Origin: Promethearchaeota archaeon
GTDB lineage: Archaea > Asgardarchaeota > Lokiarchaeia > Sigyniarchaeales > SOKP01
Length of the DNA stretch: 64,000 nucleotides
Assembly: GCA_016840165.1 (NCBI GenBank)
Contig: JAEOSU010000076.1
Span: 22,719 to 86,718, forward strand
Direction: 5' to 3'
In this document: positions 53,034 through 61,961 of the stretch, piece after piece
Layout of the letters: each line of letters begins with the position of its first letter
Position numbering within the stretch: position 1 is the first letter of the stretch
The notes under the pieces: generated by a model
Databases searched by the model: none
Seen by the model: the letters and a program-made list of their open reading frames with translations, nothing else
Told to the model about the DNA's origin: nothing
Program-made: the position numbers and the translations under genes

Positions 53034-53678
53034 TTGCCCGCGTCATATATTATTGAAAAAATGTTAAAGGAAGAAATGAGTAAAATATTGCATCCAATTA
53101 CAGTTAAAGTGTTTATTAACGAGAAAAATCAATCACAAACAAGTGAAATTATATCGAGACTAAAAAAGATTGAAGAGATTTCCAATGATAAGTTACAATT
53201 TGAGATATTATCTATTCATAATAAGAATGATTTAGTTGAAAAATATCAAATAGAAAGGTTACCTACAATATTATTTACTGATGCTGAAGGAAAAGAGCTT
53301 ATTCGTTATTTATCAGTACCGCAAGGCAGCGAACTTAGACCGTTTATCCAAGCACTTCAATTACTCTCTGGTGAGAAAAACTATTATGAACCAGTCCTTA
53401 GAGAAAATGTGAGGAATATTAAATTTTCAAAAATTAAAGTGATGGTATCTAAATCGTGTGCTTATTGCCCTGAATTGATAACCCTTGTGTCCCAGTTTGC
53501 CTTGGGAACCTCGGGAAAAATTAAAGCAGAAATTATTGATATATGCGAAAATCCAGATATTGGAAATCAATATAATATTGAAACGGTTCCCTATATGGTG
53601 ATTAATGATGGGAGCCCTATTATAGGTTTAATTAGTCCCTATGAATTATTGGAGCAAATTTTAAGTAATGGTACATAA
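53034..53678 (+). CDS. Two-fold thioredoxin (PDO-like) protein 3, N-terminal CxxC lost
   Basis: About 214 aa from TTG 53034. GTG 53025 is an alternative, but aligning the EEMSK segment with the paralogs favours TTG. The second fold has C142-A-Y-C145 (SKSCAYCPELI). The N-terminal fold matches the paralogs (VKVFINEKNQSQTSE, LPTILFTDAEGKELIRYL) but the CxxC has been replaced by a Cys-free, shorter segment (KNQSQTSEIISRL). It may be a one-site oxidoreductase whose first fold only binds partners. Confidence 0.85.
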   Translation: MPASYIIEKMLKEEMSKILHPITVKVFINEKNQSQTSEIISRLKKIEEISNDKLQFEILSIHNKNDLVEKYQIERLPTILFTDAEGKELIRYLSVPQGSELRPFIQALQLLSGEKNYYEPVLRENVRNIKFSKIKVMVSKSCAYCPELITLVSQFALGTSGKIKAEIIDICENPDIGNQYNIETVPYMVINDGSPIIGLISPYELLEQILSNGT

Positions 53679-53701
53679 AGTTTGAATTATGAGGTTGAAA
53701 T

Positions 53702-54646
53702 ATGCTAAATATTGATATGGAAGGAATTGATTTAGAGAAGGTTTATGACCTTATAGTTTTAGGAGGAGGTCCTACTGCAATCGGATGTGCGATATATGCG
53801 AAACGCTTTGCAATGGATGTGTTGATAATTGGGAAAACTTATGGAGGTTTAATTGCAACAACTCATGTCGTAGAGAATTATCCTGCTATTTCCTCAATTA
53901 GTGGCCAAGGATTAATGGAAATGTTTAAAGAACATATGAATTCCCTCAATATTCCTTATATCTCCGATGAGATTAAGTCTATTGAAAAATTAGATGACTA
54001 CTTTGAATTACACTCTTTTTTCCAAAACTTTAAGGCTTATTCTGTATGTATAGCGACCGGATCAATTCGAAGAAAGCTGGGTATATCAGGAGAAGAGGAA
54101 TTTGCAGGAAGAGGTGTTTCTTACTGTGCAACTTGTGACGGTCCTTTTTATAAAGATAAGGTGGTCTGTGTTATCGGGGGAAGTGATTCTGCTGCAAAGG
54201 AAGCACTATTCCTAGCCCAAAATACAAGCAAGGTTTATATGATATATCGAGGCGAGGAAATACGAGCAGAACCAATAAATAAAAAGAGAGTTCTCGAAAA
54301 CGACAAAATAGAAATAATATACAAAACAAATGTAGTTGAAATTATCGGAGAAGGAAAAGTAAAATCAATAGTTTTCGATAATGGAAAAAAATTAGAGATT
54401 GATGGCGTTTTCATTGAAATTGGCTCGATTCCCAACTCTCAGATTGCAAAACGTATTGGAGTAGGACTTAATGAAAAAGACGAGATCAAAATTAATCGAA
54501 AATCTGAAACCAATATTCCAGGATTATTTGCTGCGGGAGATGTTGCTGACGCACCGTTCAAGCAAGCAATAACAGGGGTGGCAGAGGGTGTTATTGCAGC
54601 CTATTCTGCTTTTGATTATGTAAAAGAAATGAATATTGAATATTAG
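53702..54646 (+). CDS. trxB: Thioredoxin reductase
   Basis: A 314-aa flavoprotein. The FAD loop is VLGGGPTAIGCAI (residues 19-31), the redox pair C142-A-T-C145 is in SYCATCDGPFYKD, the NADPH loop is VIGGSDSAAKEALFL and the C-terminal FAD site is GLFAAGDVADAPF. It reduces thioredoxin-fold proteins with NAD(P)H, most likely the three PDO-like proteins just upstream. The gap to PDO3 is 23 bp. Second NADPH-loop Ser in place of the more usual Gly-x-Ser is minor. Confidence 0.95.
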   Translation: MLNIDMEGIDLEKVYDLIVLGGGPTAIGCAIYAKRFAMDVLIIGKTYGGLIATTHVVENYPAISSISGQGLMEMFKEHMNSLNIPYISDEIKSIEKLDDYFELHSFFQNFKAYSVCIATGSIRRKLGISGEEEFAGRGVSYCATCDGPFYKDKVVCVIGGSDSAAKEALFLAQNTSKVYMIYRGEEIRAEPINKKRVLENDKIEIIYKTNVVEIIGEGKVKSIVFDNGKKLEIDGVFIEIGSIPNSQIAKRIGVGLNEKDEIKINRKSETNIPGLFAAGDVADAPFKQAITGVAEGVIAAYSAFDYVKEMNIEY

Positions 54647-54722
54647 ATTTAAAGCATTTTTTGCTTTTATGTAAATTCTTTTTTATATTCTATTTTGTAT
54701 TTGATCTATGTAATTATAGGAT

Positions 54723-55151
54723 ATGATTAGAAAAAATTATCGAAAATATTTCGGTTATTATATAATAATAGCTGTAATTTGGATTATTTTGATTTTTTTA
54801 TTGATAATTCTATTACAAAGATCATTACCTTTCACTGTGTCGCTATTTGTTAGTATTTTTTTGGTATCCTTTCCAATTTCTTTCATACTTGGTTTAAGAT
54901 ATTTTCTTATTAAACAAGATAGGCTGGAATTTGGATGGAATATAAGGAGTACAATAAAAACTCAAGTTCCTGTGTTTCAGGATATAAATAACTTGAAAAA
55001 TGAAATAAAAGCGAAAGTGTCTGAGTTGAGGTTTTTACAGCAGTATAAATTTAAGTCTTTTATAGTTGAGATCCAAAAAAAGAGACTCAAGAAAGAGTTG
55101 AAGATTCTGAGAAAACAATATATCAACATGAATCGTGATAATTTGTTATAA
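54723..55151 (+). CDS. Small two-helix membrane protein with cytoplasmic coiled coil
   Basis: A 142-aa protein. Two hydrophobic helices (about 12-34 and 38-62) are followed by a charged helical tail (LKNEIKAKVSELRFLQQY, VEIQKKRLKKELKILRKQYI). The topology would leave the coiled coil in the cytoplasm. No family is recognised. It is downstream of trxB, but a 76-bp AT-rich gap makes a separate transcript possible. Confidence 0.55.
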   Translation: MIRKNYRKYFGYYIIIAVIWIILIFLLIILLQRSLPFTVSLFVSIFLVSFPISFILGLRYFLIKQDRLEFGWNIRSTIKTQVPVFQDINNLKNEIKAKVSELRFLQQYKFKSFIVEIQKKRLKKELKILRKQYINMNRDNLL

Positions 55152-55268
55152 TAGACCCCTGCTAAATATTGAAAAAGTTTTTAGCTCTTTGATATCATGG
55201 AGTTTAAATTATTCTATTAAAATAAAATGGTACTCAGAAATTTTTAATAGAATGGAGAAGAATAATCA

Positions 55269-56582
55269 TTGTCTTGGCTTAGCAACATTCTAACTCTTAT
55301 TCTAACCACGAGCAGTTACTTTCTCATCTATTTGTTATATTTAAAATATTTTAAAAAAAGGGGAAAATTATTTTGGAAGAGAATAAAATTTAATAAGAAA
55401 CATCGAACATTAAATACTATATTTGGACTTGGAATAATTTTATGTTTATGTAGCTCCTTAGCTTTATTCTGTTTCAATATCAGTCATCGTATTGCCTATT
55501 TAAACTTAGGTATATCTGGTGAATCGAAGTGGATTTACTCAAATGGACAAAAATATCTTCAAATTAATGCTGAAAACAATTATGACTTAGGTTATCATAC
55601 AGGATTCCATTTATCCTCTGAAATATTTAAAATGAGATTTTTACTTTCCATTTCTGAGAGTTCTTTTGGATTATCCTATTCCGAAATGATTAGTATATCT
55701 GAACAGTATCTACCATATATCCCACAGAAATACATTGAAGAAATGCAAGGTATTAGTGATGGTGCTACAGCAGGTAGTGGATTCCCGATAAGTTTTACAG
55801 ATATATTAGTTCAAAATGTAATTTTTGAAATTTTATATGGCCAAATTAATCCGCTCTCAGAATCAATAGATTTCACGTTAGGATGTACGACCTTTGGCTC
55901 AAAAAATAACGACTCAACTATAATTGTTGGTCAGAATATGGATTTAGTTAAACCATTTTCTTGGGTACAATCATTCATTCTCCATAAGGTAGGTGATAAT
56001 CCATATATTTTTACATATAGAATTGGTGGATGCTTGGCACTGCCCATGGGCAAAAATGAGTATGGGGTGACTATCATAACAAATTTAGTTCAAACAAGAT
56101 TAGTAGCTCCCATCATGACCCCCACGTTCGTTTTAATAAGAGAAGGACTTGAAAATATGTATAATATAGAAGATATATATAAAAATATGTTTCCAGAAAA
56201 TAAAAGTGCATATAGTAGAAATTTCATAATTGCAAATACGACTTCTTTATTAACTGTTGAGTCATTACCTGAGAATCAAACATTAATTTATCCTAATTCA
56301 ACTGTGGTCCATTCTAACACCTATACAAATCCTAATTGGCAAAATTATTTGGTGGATCCACAATATTCCAAGGATAGACAGGTCTATGCTGAAAATTTAC
56401 TAAATCTTGCCTATAATGATAATAAAATAAATAATGATGAGTTACTTACTATTTTAAAAGATTCACCTACAATATGTAGAGATGAACAGGGTTTTATTGG
56501 AATGAGTACAGTAGCGTTCATGACATTCTATTCATTTGGATTAGGGAATCCAAATGGACATATTGGAATTATACCAATCTAA
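55269..56582 (+). CDS. Membrane-anchored C45/acyl-CoA:6-APA acyltransferase-like Ntn hydrolase
   Basis: A 437-aa protein. Two hydrophobic segments occur at about 5-25 and 48-70. The soluble domain has the pattern of the C45 (AAT) N-terminal-nucleophile family: FTLGCTTFGSK with the putative autocleaved Gly-Cys (C206), then VGQNMDLVKPF, YIFTYRIGGCLALPMGKNEYGVTIITN and VVHSNTYTN. Family members self-process before the Cys and hydrolyse or transfer acyl groups from amides. The presence of a membrane anchor suggests a surface or envelope amidase. TTG start. Substrate unknown. Confidence 0.75.
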   Translation: MSWLSNILTLILTTSSYFLIYLLYLKYFKKRGKLFWKRIKFNKKHRTLNTIFGLGIILCLCSSLALFCFNISHRIAYLNLGISGESKWIYSNGQKYLQINAENNYDLGYHTGFHLSSEIFKMRFLLSISESSFGLSYSEMISISEQYLPYIPQKYIEEMQGISDGATAGSGFPISFTDILVQNVIFEILYGQINPLSESIDFTLGCTTFGSKNNDSTIIVGQNMDLVKPFSWVQSFILHKVGDNPYIFTYRIGGCLALPMGKNEYGVTIITNLVQTRLVAPIMTPTFVLIREGLENMYNIEDIYKNMFPENKSAYSRNFIIANTTSLLTVESLPENQTLIYPNSTVVHSNTYTNPNWQNYLVDPQYSKDRQVYAENLLNLAYNDNKINNDELLTILKDSPTICRDEQGFIGMSTVAFMTFYSFGLGNPNGHIGIIPI

Positions 56583-56613
56583 ACAGATAATAATTATAAT
56601 TAAAAAAAAGTTT

Positions 56614-56922
56614 TTATTCGATTGGAACGTCTATAGCCCCTTCCATCCGATCCTTAAAAGGTACATCAACCTTCAATATACCATTTTTGTATATAGCTTT
56701 AGATTTATCTGCAGAAACCGGACAACATATTGCATATGAGCCAACGTAGACCGTATTATCGGTTTCACCCTTTATAAAGAAAGAATCTTCATGCATCTTT
56801 AGAATTATTGTATCCTTTTCTACTCCAGGCATCGTTATTTCTATATGGTATTTATCTTGCTCATCATCGGCCCAAGCACAAATATCTGGAGAGACTACAT
56901 ATTTTTCTTTACCTTCAGACAC
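56614..56922 (-). CDS. hsp20: Hsp20/alpha-crystallin-like small heat-shock protein
   Basis: A 102-aa protein. The alpha-crystallin fold is indicated by YHIEITMPGVEKDTIILKMHEDSFFIKGE, then AIYKNGILKVDVPFKD, the GxLxV box. The N-terminal arm is very short and there is no IxI tail (it ends AIDVPIE, which contains VPI). Small Hsps hold unfolding proteins. A GTG start is preceded by AAAGGTGAATAAAC. The 16-bp palindrome at 57005 lies just upstream of its promoter. Confidence 0.8.
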   Translation of the reverse strand: MSEGKEKYVVSPDICAWADDEQDKYHIEITMPGVEKDTIILKMHEDSFFIKGETDNTVYVGSYAICCPVSADKSKAIYKNGILKVDVPFKDRMEGAIDVPIE

Positions 56923-57004
56923 GTTTATTCACCTTTTTTAATTATTTGGTTTTATAACAATTAGTATCACTAAAATTAGTTTTTTAAAAGTTTGTTTAAT
57001 GATT

Positions 57005-57020
57005 TGTAAGAATTCTTACA
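57005..57020. promoter_or_regulatory. Perfect 16-bp palindrome upstream of hsp20
   Basis: TGTAAGAATTCTTACA is its own reverse complement. It lies about 85 bp before the hsp20 start, directly upstream of a TATA-like cttttaaaaa on the minus strand, in the 295-bp divergent gap to the ferredoxin gene. The position fits a regulator binding at the BRE/TATA. The ferredoxin side has a TATA-like agtatatatattataat near 57165. Confidence 0.5.
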
Positions 57021-57217
57021 CTGTTATTATTTGAAAAAAAACTAAAGTATGGATTTTATTTTATTTTATAAATTTTGAAATTAATATTTTTAAAATTCGA
57101 CTAAGGGGATTATATCTTCAAAAAAAATCGTCTCACCATCAAAACTAAGTTGAATCACATCTTAGTATATATATTATAATCTATACACATAAAAGCAATT
57201 CAATTTTTAAAGTCTTG

Positions 57218-57448
57218 ATGAATAAGCATCATCATGTTCAAAGTTATAAATTCCATCATATCGATACAGATAAGTGTAAAAGATGTACTCATTTTTATTG
57301 TGAGGATGCTTGTTTTAGAGGAATTTATGATGTTATTAATAAAGATACTGAACCAAAGTGCACAATTATCAAAAAACGCGAAGATAAGTGTGTAAAATGT
57401 CATATATGTACAACTGCGTGCAAGTTTAGAGCTATTATGATTGATTGA
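57218..57448 (+). CDS. 4Fe-4S dicluster ferredoxin-like protein
   Basis: About 76 aa from ATG 57218 (TTG 57215 in frame). Two cysteine sets occur: KCKRCTHFYCEDACFRG (CxxC-x4-C-x3-C, with a longer spacer than the standard CxxCxxC) and KCVKCHICTTACKF (CxxCxxC-x3-C). It starts with a His-rich stretch HHHV...FHHID. Probably an electron carrier. It is immediately upstream of an Lrp-family regulator, with which it might share control. Confidence 0.85.
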   Translation: MNKHHHVQSYKFHHIDTDKCKRCTHFYCEDACFRGIYDVINKDTEPKCTIIKKREDKCVKCHICTTACKFRAIMID

Positions 57449-57550
57449 AAATCAATTATGATGAGCAGTATTTTTCTAAAAAACTTATAAAATATAAATT
57501 TCAAAATTAATTAAGCTAATATAGGAAAATAAAAAATCTCCGTTATAATA

Positions 57551-58108
57551 ATGATATCTCAAAAATTAAAACTAGATGATATTGATAAGAAAATTATTAG
57601 TTTAGTTCAAGAGGATCCTAATCTTACACATACTCAAATTGCTGAAAGGATAGACAGAAGCCAACCAACTGTTGGTATGAGAATTAAGAAATTAGAAAAA
57701 GAAGGGATTCTCCAATTTCAACCCGGTATTAATTTTAAGAAAGTAGACTTATTTTTAGCTACTGTGGAGTTAAAGACAAAATATCCTGATGAAATTATCG
57801 ATATGGCTAAATATTGTCCTTTTATGTTAAACGCTTTTCGTTTAAGTGGCGACCATAACATTTGTATTCTTCTTGCAAGCTCAAAGCTTGAGAAGTTAGA
57901 TAATATTGTAAATTATCATTTTAGAAATAATCCTAGTGTCCAATCAGTTTCAATGGAAATCGTAACTCAAATAGCTAAGGATTTTATACTTCCTATTGAT
58001 TTTGATTCCGAGGAACATAACCCTACCTTAGAAGAAGGCTGTGGAGAGAACTGCAAGTATAAATTGGGTGCTTTGCAAGCAAAGGTAGAACAATCACATT
58101 TTATGTGA
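57551..58108 (+). CDS. Lrp/AsnC-family transcription regulator with CGxxC tail
   Basis: A 185-aa protein. The N-terminal winged helix is DDIDKKIISLVQEDPNLTHTQIAERIDRSQPTVGMRIKKLEKEGIL, with the RAM/AsnC-like sensor domain after residue 65 (FLATVELKT, MLNAFRLSGDHNICILLASS). The C-terminus EEGCGENCKYKLG has a C-x3-C pair absent from standard Lrp proteins, suggesting metal or redox sensing. It is convergent with its paralog at 58134. Confidence 0.85.
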   Translation: MISQKLKLDDIDKKIISLVQEDPNLTHTQIAERIDRSQPTVGMRIKKLEKEGILQFQPGINFKKVDLFLATVELKTKYPDEIIDMAKYCPFMLNAFRLSGDHNICILLASSKLEKLDNIVNYHFRNNPSVQSVSMEIVTQIAKDFILPIDFDSEEHNPTLEEGCGENCKYKLGALQAKVEQSHFM

Positions 58109-58133
58109 TTTTTCTTTGAAAGAAAAACAATGA

Positions 58134-58703
58134 TTAGTCTTTCTCTTCTATTTTCTCAAATTGATATTTTGGAATATTAACATTTAGTTCACAATCGGGT
58201 CCACAGTTGGTAGAATGAAGGTTAAATTTTTCGATTTGAAAATCTATAGGAACAACAAAGTCATGAATAGAGTCAATAATAATATTAGTTTTCACGTTTG
58301 TAACATGTGGGTCTTTTCTAAAGCAGATATCTACCAACTTTTCAATAGTTTGTAGATCTGAAGCAGCTATAAAGCATAGAAGATTGAATTCTCCAGATAT
58401 TTTAAATGCATGATTAATGAATGGACATTTATCAAGTTTATTTACAATACTATCGACGTCTTTTGTTGATATAAATACGATAGCTGTTTTTATATCAACT
58501 TTCTTTATATTAAATCCCACTTGTTTAGTTAATAAATTCTTACGCTCCAACTTGATTATTCGAGCGCCTACTGCGGGTTGAGATTTTTCAATTTCGGTTG
58601 CAATTTGACTATGAGTAATATCCGGATCTCGCTCAATCATCTCGATGATTTTATAATCGTCATCATCAATTCCTAATATTTCTTTAAAAGTTTTCTTTAT
58701 CAT
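58134..58703 (-). CDS. Lrp/AsnC-family transcription regulator, paralog
   Basis: A 189-aa protein collinear with its neighbour. The HTH is DDDYKIIEMIERDPDITHSQIATEIEKSQPAVGARIIKLERKNLL and the sensor domain is IKTAIVFISTK, INHAFKISGEFNLLCFIAAS. The C-terminal TNCGPDCELNVN keeps a C-x3-C pair. The two genes face each other with a 25-bp gap, so an inverted duplication is likely. Confidence 0.85.
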   Translation of the reverse strand: MIKKTFKEILGIDDDDYKIIEMIERDPDITHSQIATEIEKSQPAVGARIIKLERKNLLTKQVGFNIKKVDIKTAIVFISTKDVDSIVNKLDKCPFINHAFKISGEFNLLCFIAASDLQTIEKLVDICFRKDPHVTNVKTNIIIDSIHDFVVPIDFQIEKFNLHSTNCGPDCELNVNIPKYQFEKIEEKD

Positions 58704-58883
58704 ATCTTTGTACCTAGAGACGCTATTTTAATATAAATTTTGTTTCTATGAATATAAAATTTAGTTGTGTTTAATATTAACAAATATGAATAGTTACGAT
58801 TAAGTTCTTTTGTTTTATAAATTATTTATCTAAATTTTGTTTAGTAATATAAGTTATGATATTATATTTGCTTTGATAGAAAT

Positions 58884-59864
58884 TTATAACAAATTTACAA
58901 AACTTGTAAGAATTTCAAGAATTAAAATTATTATCGTGAAACCAACAAATCCTAATATAAAATAAAGCGGTTTTCCTTTTTCCTTTTCTGGAATAACTTC
59001 GCGTACAATAGTATAGAGAATAACTCCAGAAATAAATGAGTAAAGTATATAAAAAAGTTCTAAATCTAAAACATTAAATTGGAATATAAGTTCAAGAATC
59101 AGCATAACAAGAATACCTAATATCGCAGCACTAGAAAGTAAGTATTTTTTTATCTTATTATCGCTTATATCTGTTTTTTCATAAATTTCTAGATCGGTGA
59201 AAATGATATGCCCTTCAGATCTATGAGTTATAATTGCTCTTGACCATGCAAATACAAAAAAGAGTATACCTGATACGAATTCAATCGAAAGCAAACCTGC
59301 TAAAATTATTCCAATTAAAAAATGATACGTGAAATTTGTAAAAAAACGCAAATGTGATAAATCTTCACTGATACGGTTTTGAATTTTTATTTTATAGCGA
59401 TTTATTTCATTTAACATTTCCTCTTCTTGTTGATTTAAGCTGGTAATCGTTTGAGCTATGTCCCTTACGGCTGATTCATCTAAACTTTCCCGAGTTAGCT
59501 CTTTAGTTAAAACTTTTTCAATTCCCTTCTCAACTTCTTCTAAAGTCTTTTCCTTTTGAAGTAACTTACGCATTCTTCTCTGAGAGTTTACTTCAACTTT
59601 CTGTAGAATTAGTTTTTCAGTGACATGGACAAAAGAAAATCCCACCACTACAAAAAGATACTCAAAAATCACAATTTCAAAAGGAATGACAGGAATTCCT
59701 ATAGCGACCTCTGGAAGTAGAACAAGAAAGAAATACGACAAGGAAATCCCCGCGATAAGCGATATATGGAGTTTTGGATGTTGATGTTCATAAAAATCTG
59801 CGATAAAGAAAAAGATGCCAAAAACTAAAGATACTATCGCTACAATTAAAAAATTCTCTATCAT
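58884..59864 (-). CDS. ZIP-like polytopic membrane protein
   Basis: A 326-aa protein. N-terminal helices (about 1-90) are followed by a charged coiled-coil loop (about 100-175; KEKTLEEVEKGIEKVL, QQEEEMLNEINRYK) and a C-terminal bundle including FFVFAWSRAIITHRSEGHII and SFISGVILYTIVREVIPEKEKGKP. The last segment resembles ZIP metal transporters (GxFLY...ELLPE). A metal-binding HxE pattern is weak (HRSEGH). It could be a degenerate ZIP transporter. The 180-bp upstream gap is AT-rich. Confidence 0.6.
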   Translation of the reverse strand: MIENFLIVAIVSLVFGIFFFIADFYEHQHPKLHISLIAGISLSYFFLVLLPEVAIGIPVIPFEIVIFEYLFVVVGFSFVHVTEKLILQKVEVNSQRRMRKLLQKEKTLEEVEKGIEKVLTKELTRESLDESAVRDIAQTITSLNQQEEEMLNEINRYKIKIQNRISEDLSHLRFFTNFTYHFLIGIILAGLLSIEFVSGILFFVFAWSRAIITHRSEGHIIFTDLEIYEKTDISDNKIKKYLLSSAAILGILVMLILELIFQFNVLDLELFYILYSFISGVILYTIVREVIPEKEKGKPLYFILGFVGFTIIILILEILTSFVNLL

Positions 59865-59980
59865 TATTATTCACAAGATTGAAGAAATTTATAAAAGTTT
59901 TATGGTAAAGGTTTCAATTTTTAAGTAGAATTACAATTTATTGTATTGATATAAACATTTGATGTAGATAGTTGATGTGA

Positions 59981-60901
59981 ATGGACTTTCTGATAATTAC
60001 TTCCAGACAAGATAAGGCTTCAATGAACATTCGAAATAATATATTAAATTCTACCTTATATTCTTTTAGAAAATCAGAAAAAGTATGGCATGAAAATCAC
60101 ATATATCAACTCGAAGGTTTTACAGAAAATAATGCTTTTAATAGTCTTTTAAACAAAAATCATATATATTTAGGACTGACAAATGAACGTTTAATTTTTT
60201 TAAATGATTTAAAATTGAGGCAAACAAAAATTAATCCAAATGCCATTATTTTTGCAAGTCGACATACCTCGAAAACAGCAAGACCAGCGATATTAATACA
60301 CACAACAGGCAATTGGAGTGATGATGTGACTTTTGGTGGAGGCCCTTATGAATTATCTAAAACAAGTGCCTTGTTACAAAAAGCAGGCTTTTATTGCTTG
60401 GAGGATCATTTACAAAAAGAAAATATAACTAAATTTAACTTCGATATGGAAGTGACTCACCACGGTCCGACGAACTTAGATATTCCTTTAGTATACATGG
60501 AATTGGGAAGTAGTAAAAATGAATGGACTTTGAGTAAGGCAGGTAAACTAGTTGGAGATGCTATAATTGATACCATCTTTAAATATCTTTCTTATCAATT
60601 AGAAGAAGATATAAAAGTGGGATTAGGTTTCGGTGGAACGCATTATGCCCCGAATTTTAATAAAATTATGGGACTTTCAGACATCGCATTATCTTTTATA
60701 TGCCCGAAATACTATATTCAAAATCTTAACAATAAGCTTATAGCCCAGATGATACAAAATACTACTGAAAGGATTGATTACTTCATAATCGACTGGAAAG
60801 GTACAAATTCAGCCGATAAAAACCATTTGTTTTCACTTTTAGAAGATTTTGACATTCCCATCAAAAAGAGTAAAGATTTTAAATCTGAAATTGCTTATTG
60901 A
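59981..60901 (+). CDS. dtdA: D-aminoacyl-tRNA deacylase (archaeal DtdA type)
   Basis: A 306-aa protein of normal family length. Diagnostic blocks are IFASRHTSKTARPAILIHTTGNW, MEVTHHGPTNLDIPLVYMELGSS and VGLGFGGTHYAPNFNKI, with conserved histidines that bind zinc. DtdA removes D-amino acids mischarged onto tRNA, a proofreading role shared with plants (GEK1). ATG start. Overlaps the next convergent gene by 7 bp at its 3' end. Confidence 0.93.
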   Translation: MDFLIITSRQDKASMNIRNNILNSTLYSFRKSEKVWHENHIYQLEGFTENNAFNSLLNKNHIYLGLTNERLIFLNDLKLRQTKINPNAIIFASRHTSKTARPAILIHTTGNWSDDVTFGGGPYELSKTSALLQKAGFYCLEDHLQKENITKFNFDMEVTHHGPTNLDIPLVYMELGSSKNEWTLSKAGKLVGDAIIDTIFKYLSYQLEEDIKVGLGFGGTHYAPNFNKIMGLSDIALSFICPKYYIQNLNNKLIAQMIQNTTERIDYFIIDWKGTNSADKNHLFSLLEDFDIPIKKSKDFKSEIAY

Positions 60902-61752
60902 TGTTCTTCATAATATTTTTTTAAATTCTCAAAAACATAATGACAAGCCAAATAACCTTGAGTCGCTGCTTTAGATAAAATATTGTTTAACAATTGAGGA
61001 TCTTTCGCTCCTTTTATAATGGAAACATTAATTTCTCTTATATTATAATAACTTCTCCAAAATAAGGTAGGCCAATCTACAAGAGGACGTAAAATTTGAT
61101 TAAATTTCTTTTTACCCTCTTCAGACAATTCAATTTCTTTGGCTAAATTATAAACATAAGCCCTACCTTCCTTTTTTTTTTTGAGAAATCCATCTTGAAT
61201 TATTTCATTAAGATATTTTCGTAATTCGGTTAACTTTATATCAATAAAAATTTTATTTAGATTCTCTTTAATTGTTTTTGTGGTTAGTCCATTATTTTTG
61301 ATCATGAAATATGTTCTCGCCAAAATGTTATATTTTAAAGGTACAGATTCGTGATCCATTTGATTATACTGGAAAAGATTTCCTAAAATTTCTTTCGCAA
61401 TAAAATATTTGAGTTGTAATTGATCTATCTCTGAAAAATCCTTCTTAAATTTTGAGGAATCATTGAGATAAGATTTATAAAGTGTAGAGAGTAAAGATTT
61501 GATCGAATGAAATCCATCATCGAAAGAGAGTCTTACTGTGTCCAGAATTTCTATCCTATAACTAACATCATTTAGAAATCGGTCTTTCTCTACAGAAAAT
61601 TGTCTTAATATATGAGGATTTGGCTCGAATTCATTGAGATAAGCGTCCCATTCTCTTTTGAACCTATAAGATTGAGTTTTTGAAATCCCTGAGAGTTTAT
61701 ATACTACTTCATACAACTTTGCTATAAATTCTTTTTCACTAAGCTCAGTCAT
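60895..61752 (-). CDS. Uncharacterised protein with internal winged-helix-like region
   Basis: A 285-aa mostly helical protein. Residues about 165-215 (MIKNNGLTTKTIKENLNKIF, LRKYLNEIIQDGFLKKKKEGRAYVYNLA) read like a winged helix, so DNA binding is possible. N- and C-terminal parts have no recognisable motif. It is convergent with dtdA, with a 7-bp tail overlap. The assignment beyond this is open. Confidence 0.5.
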   Translation of the reverse strand: MTELSEKEFIAKLYEVVYKLSGISKTQSYRFKREWDAYLNEFEPNPHILRQFSVEKDRFLNDVSYRIEILDTVRLSFDDGFHSIKSLLSTLYKSYLNDSSKFKKDFSEIDQLQLKYFIAKEILGNLFQYNQMDHESVPLKYNILARTYFMIKNNGLTTKTIKENLNKIFIDIKLTELRKYLNEIIQDGFLKKKKEGRAYVYNLAKEIELSEEGKKKFNQILRPLVDWPTLFWRSYYNIREINVSIIKGAKDPQLLNNILSKAATQGYLACHYVFENLKKYYEEHQ

Positions 61753-61961
61753 CTAGTAATGCCTAACGCTTTTTCTAATTTAACTGTATAAATTAATATT
61801 TATTAAAATCTAAAGATTTTTAAAGTTTCATTAGGATTTCAATTCGAAAAAATAGGGGATTAATAATATCGATATCAAAGATATTTTTTAGACCAATTCA
61901 TTCTGATAATTAATATTAAGCATTTAGATCTTATGATATTTACATTTATTTAGGTGAGTAG

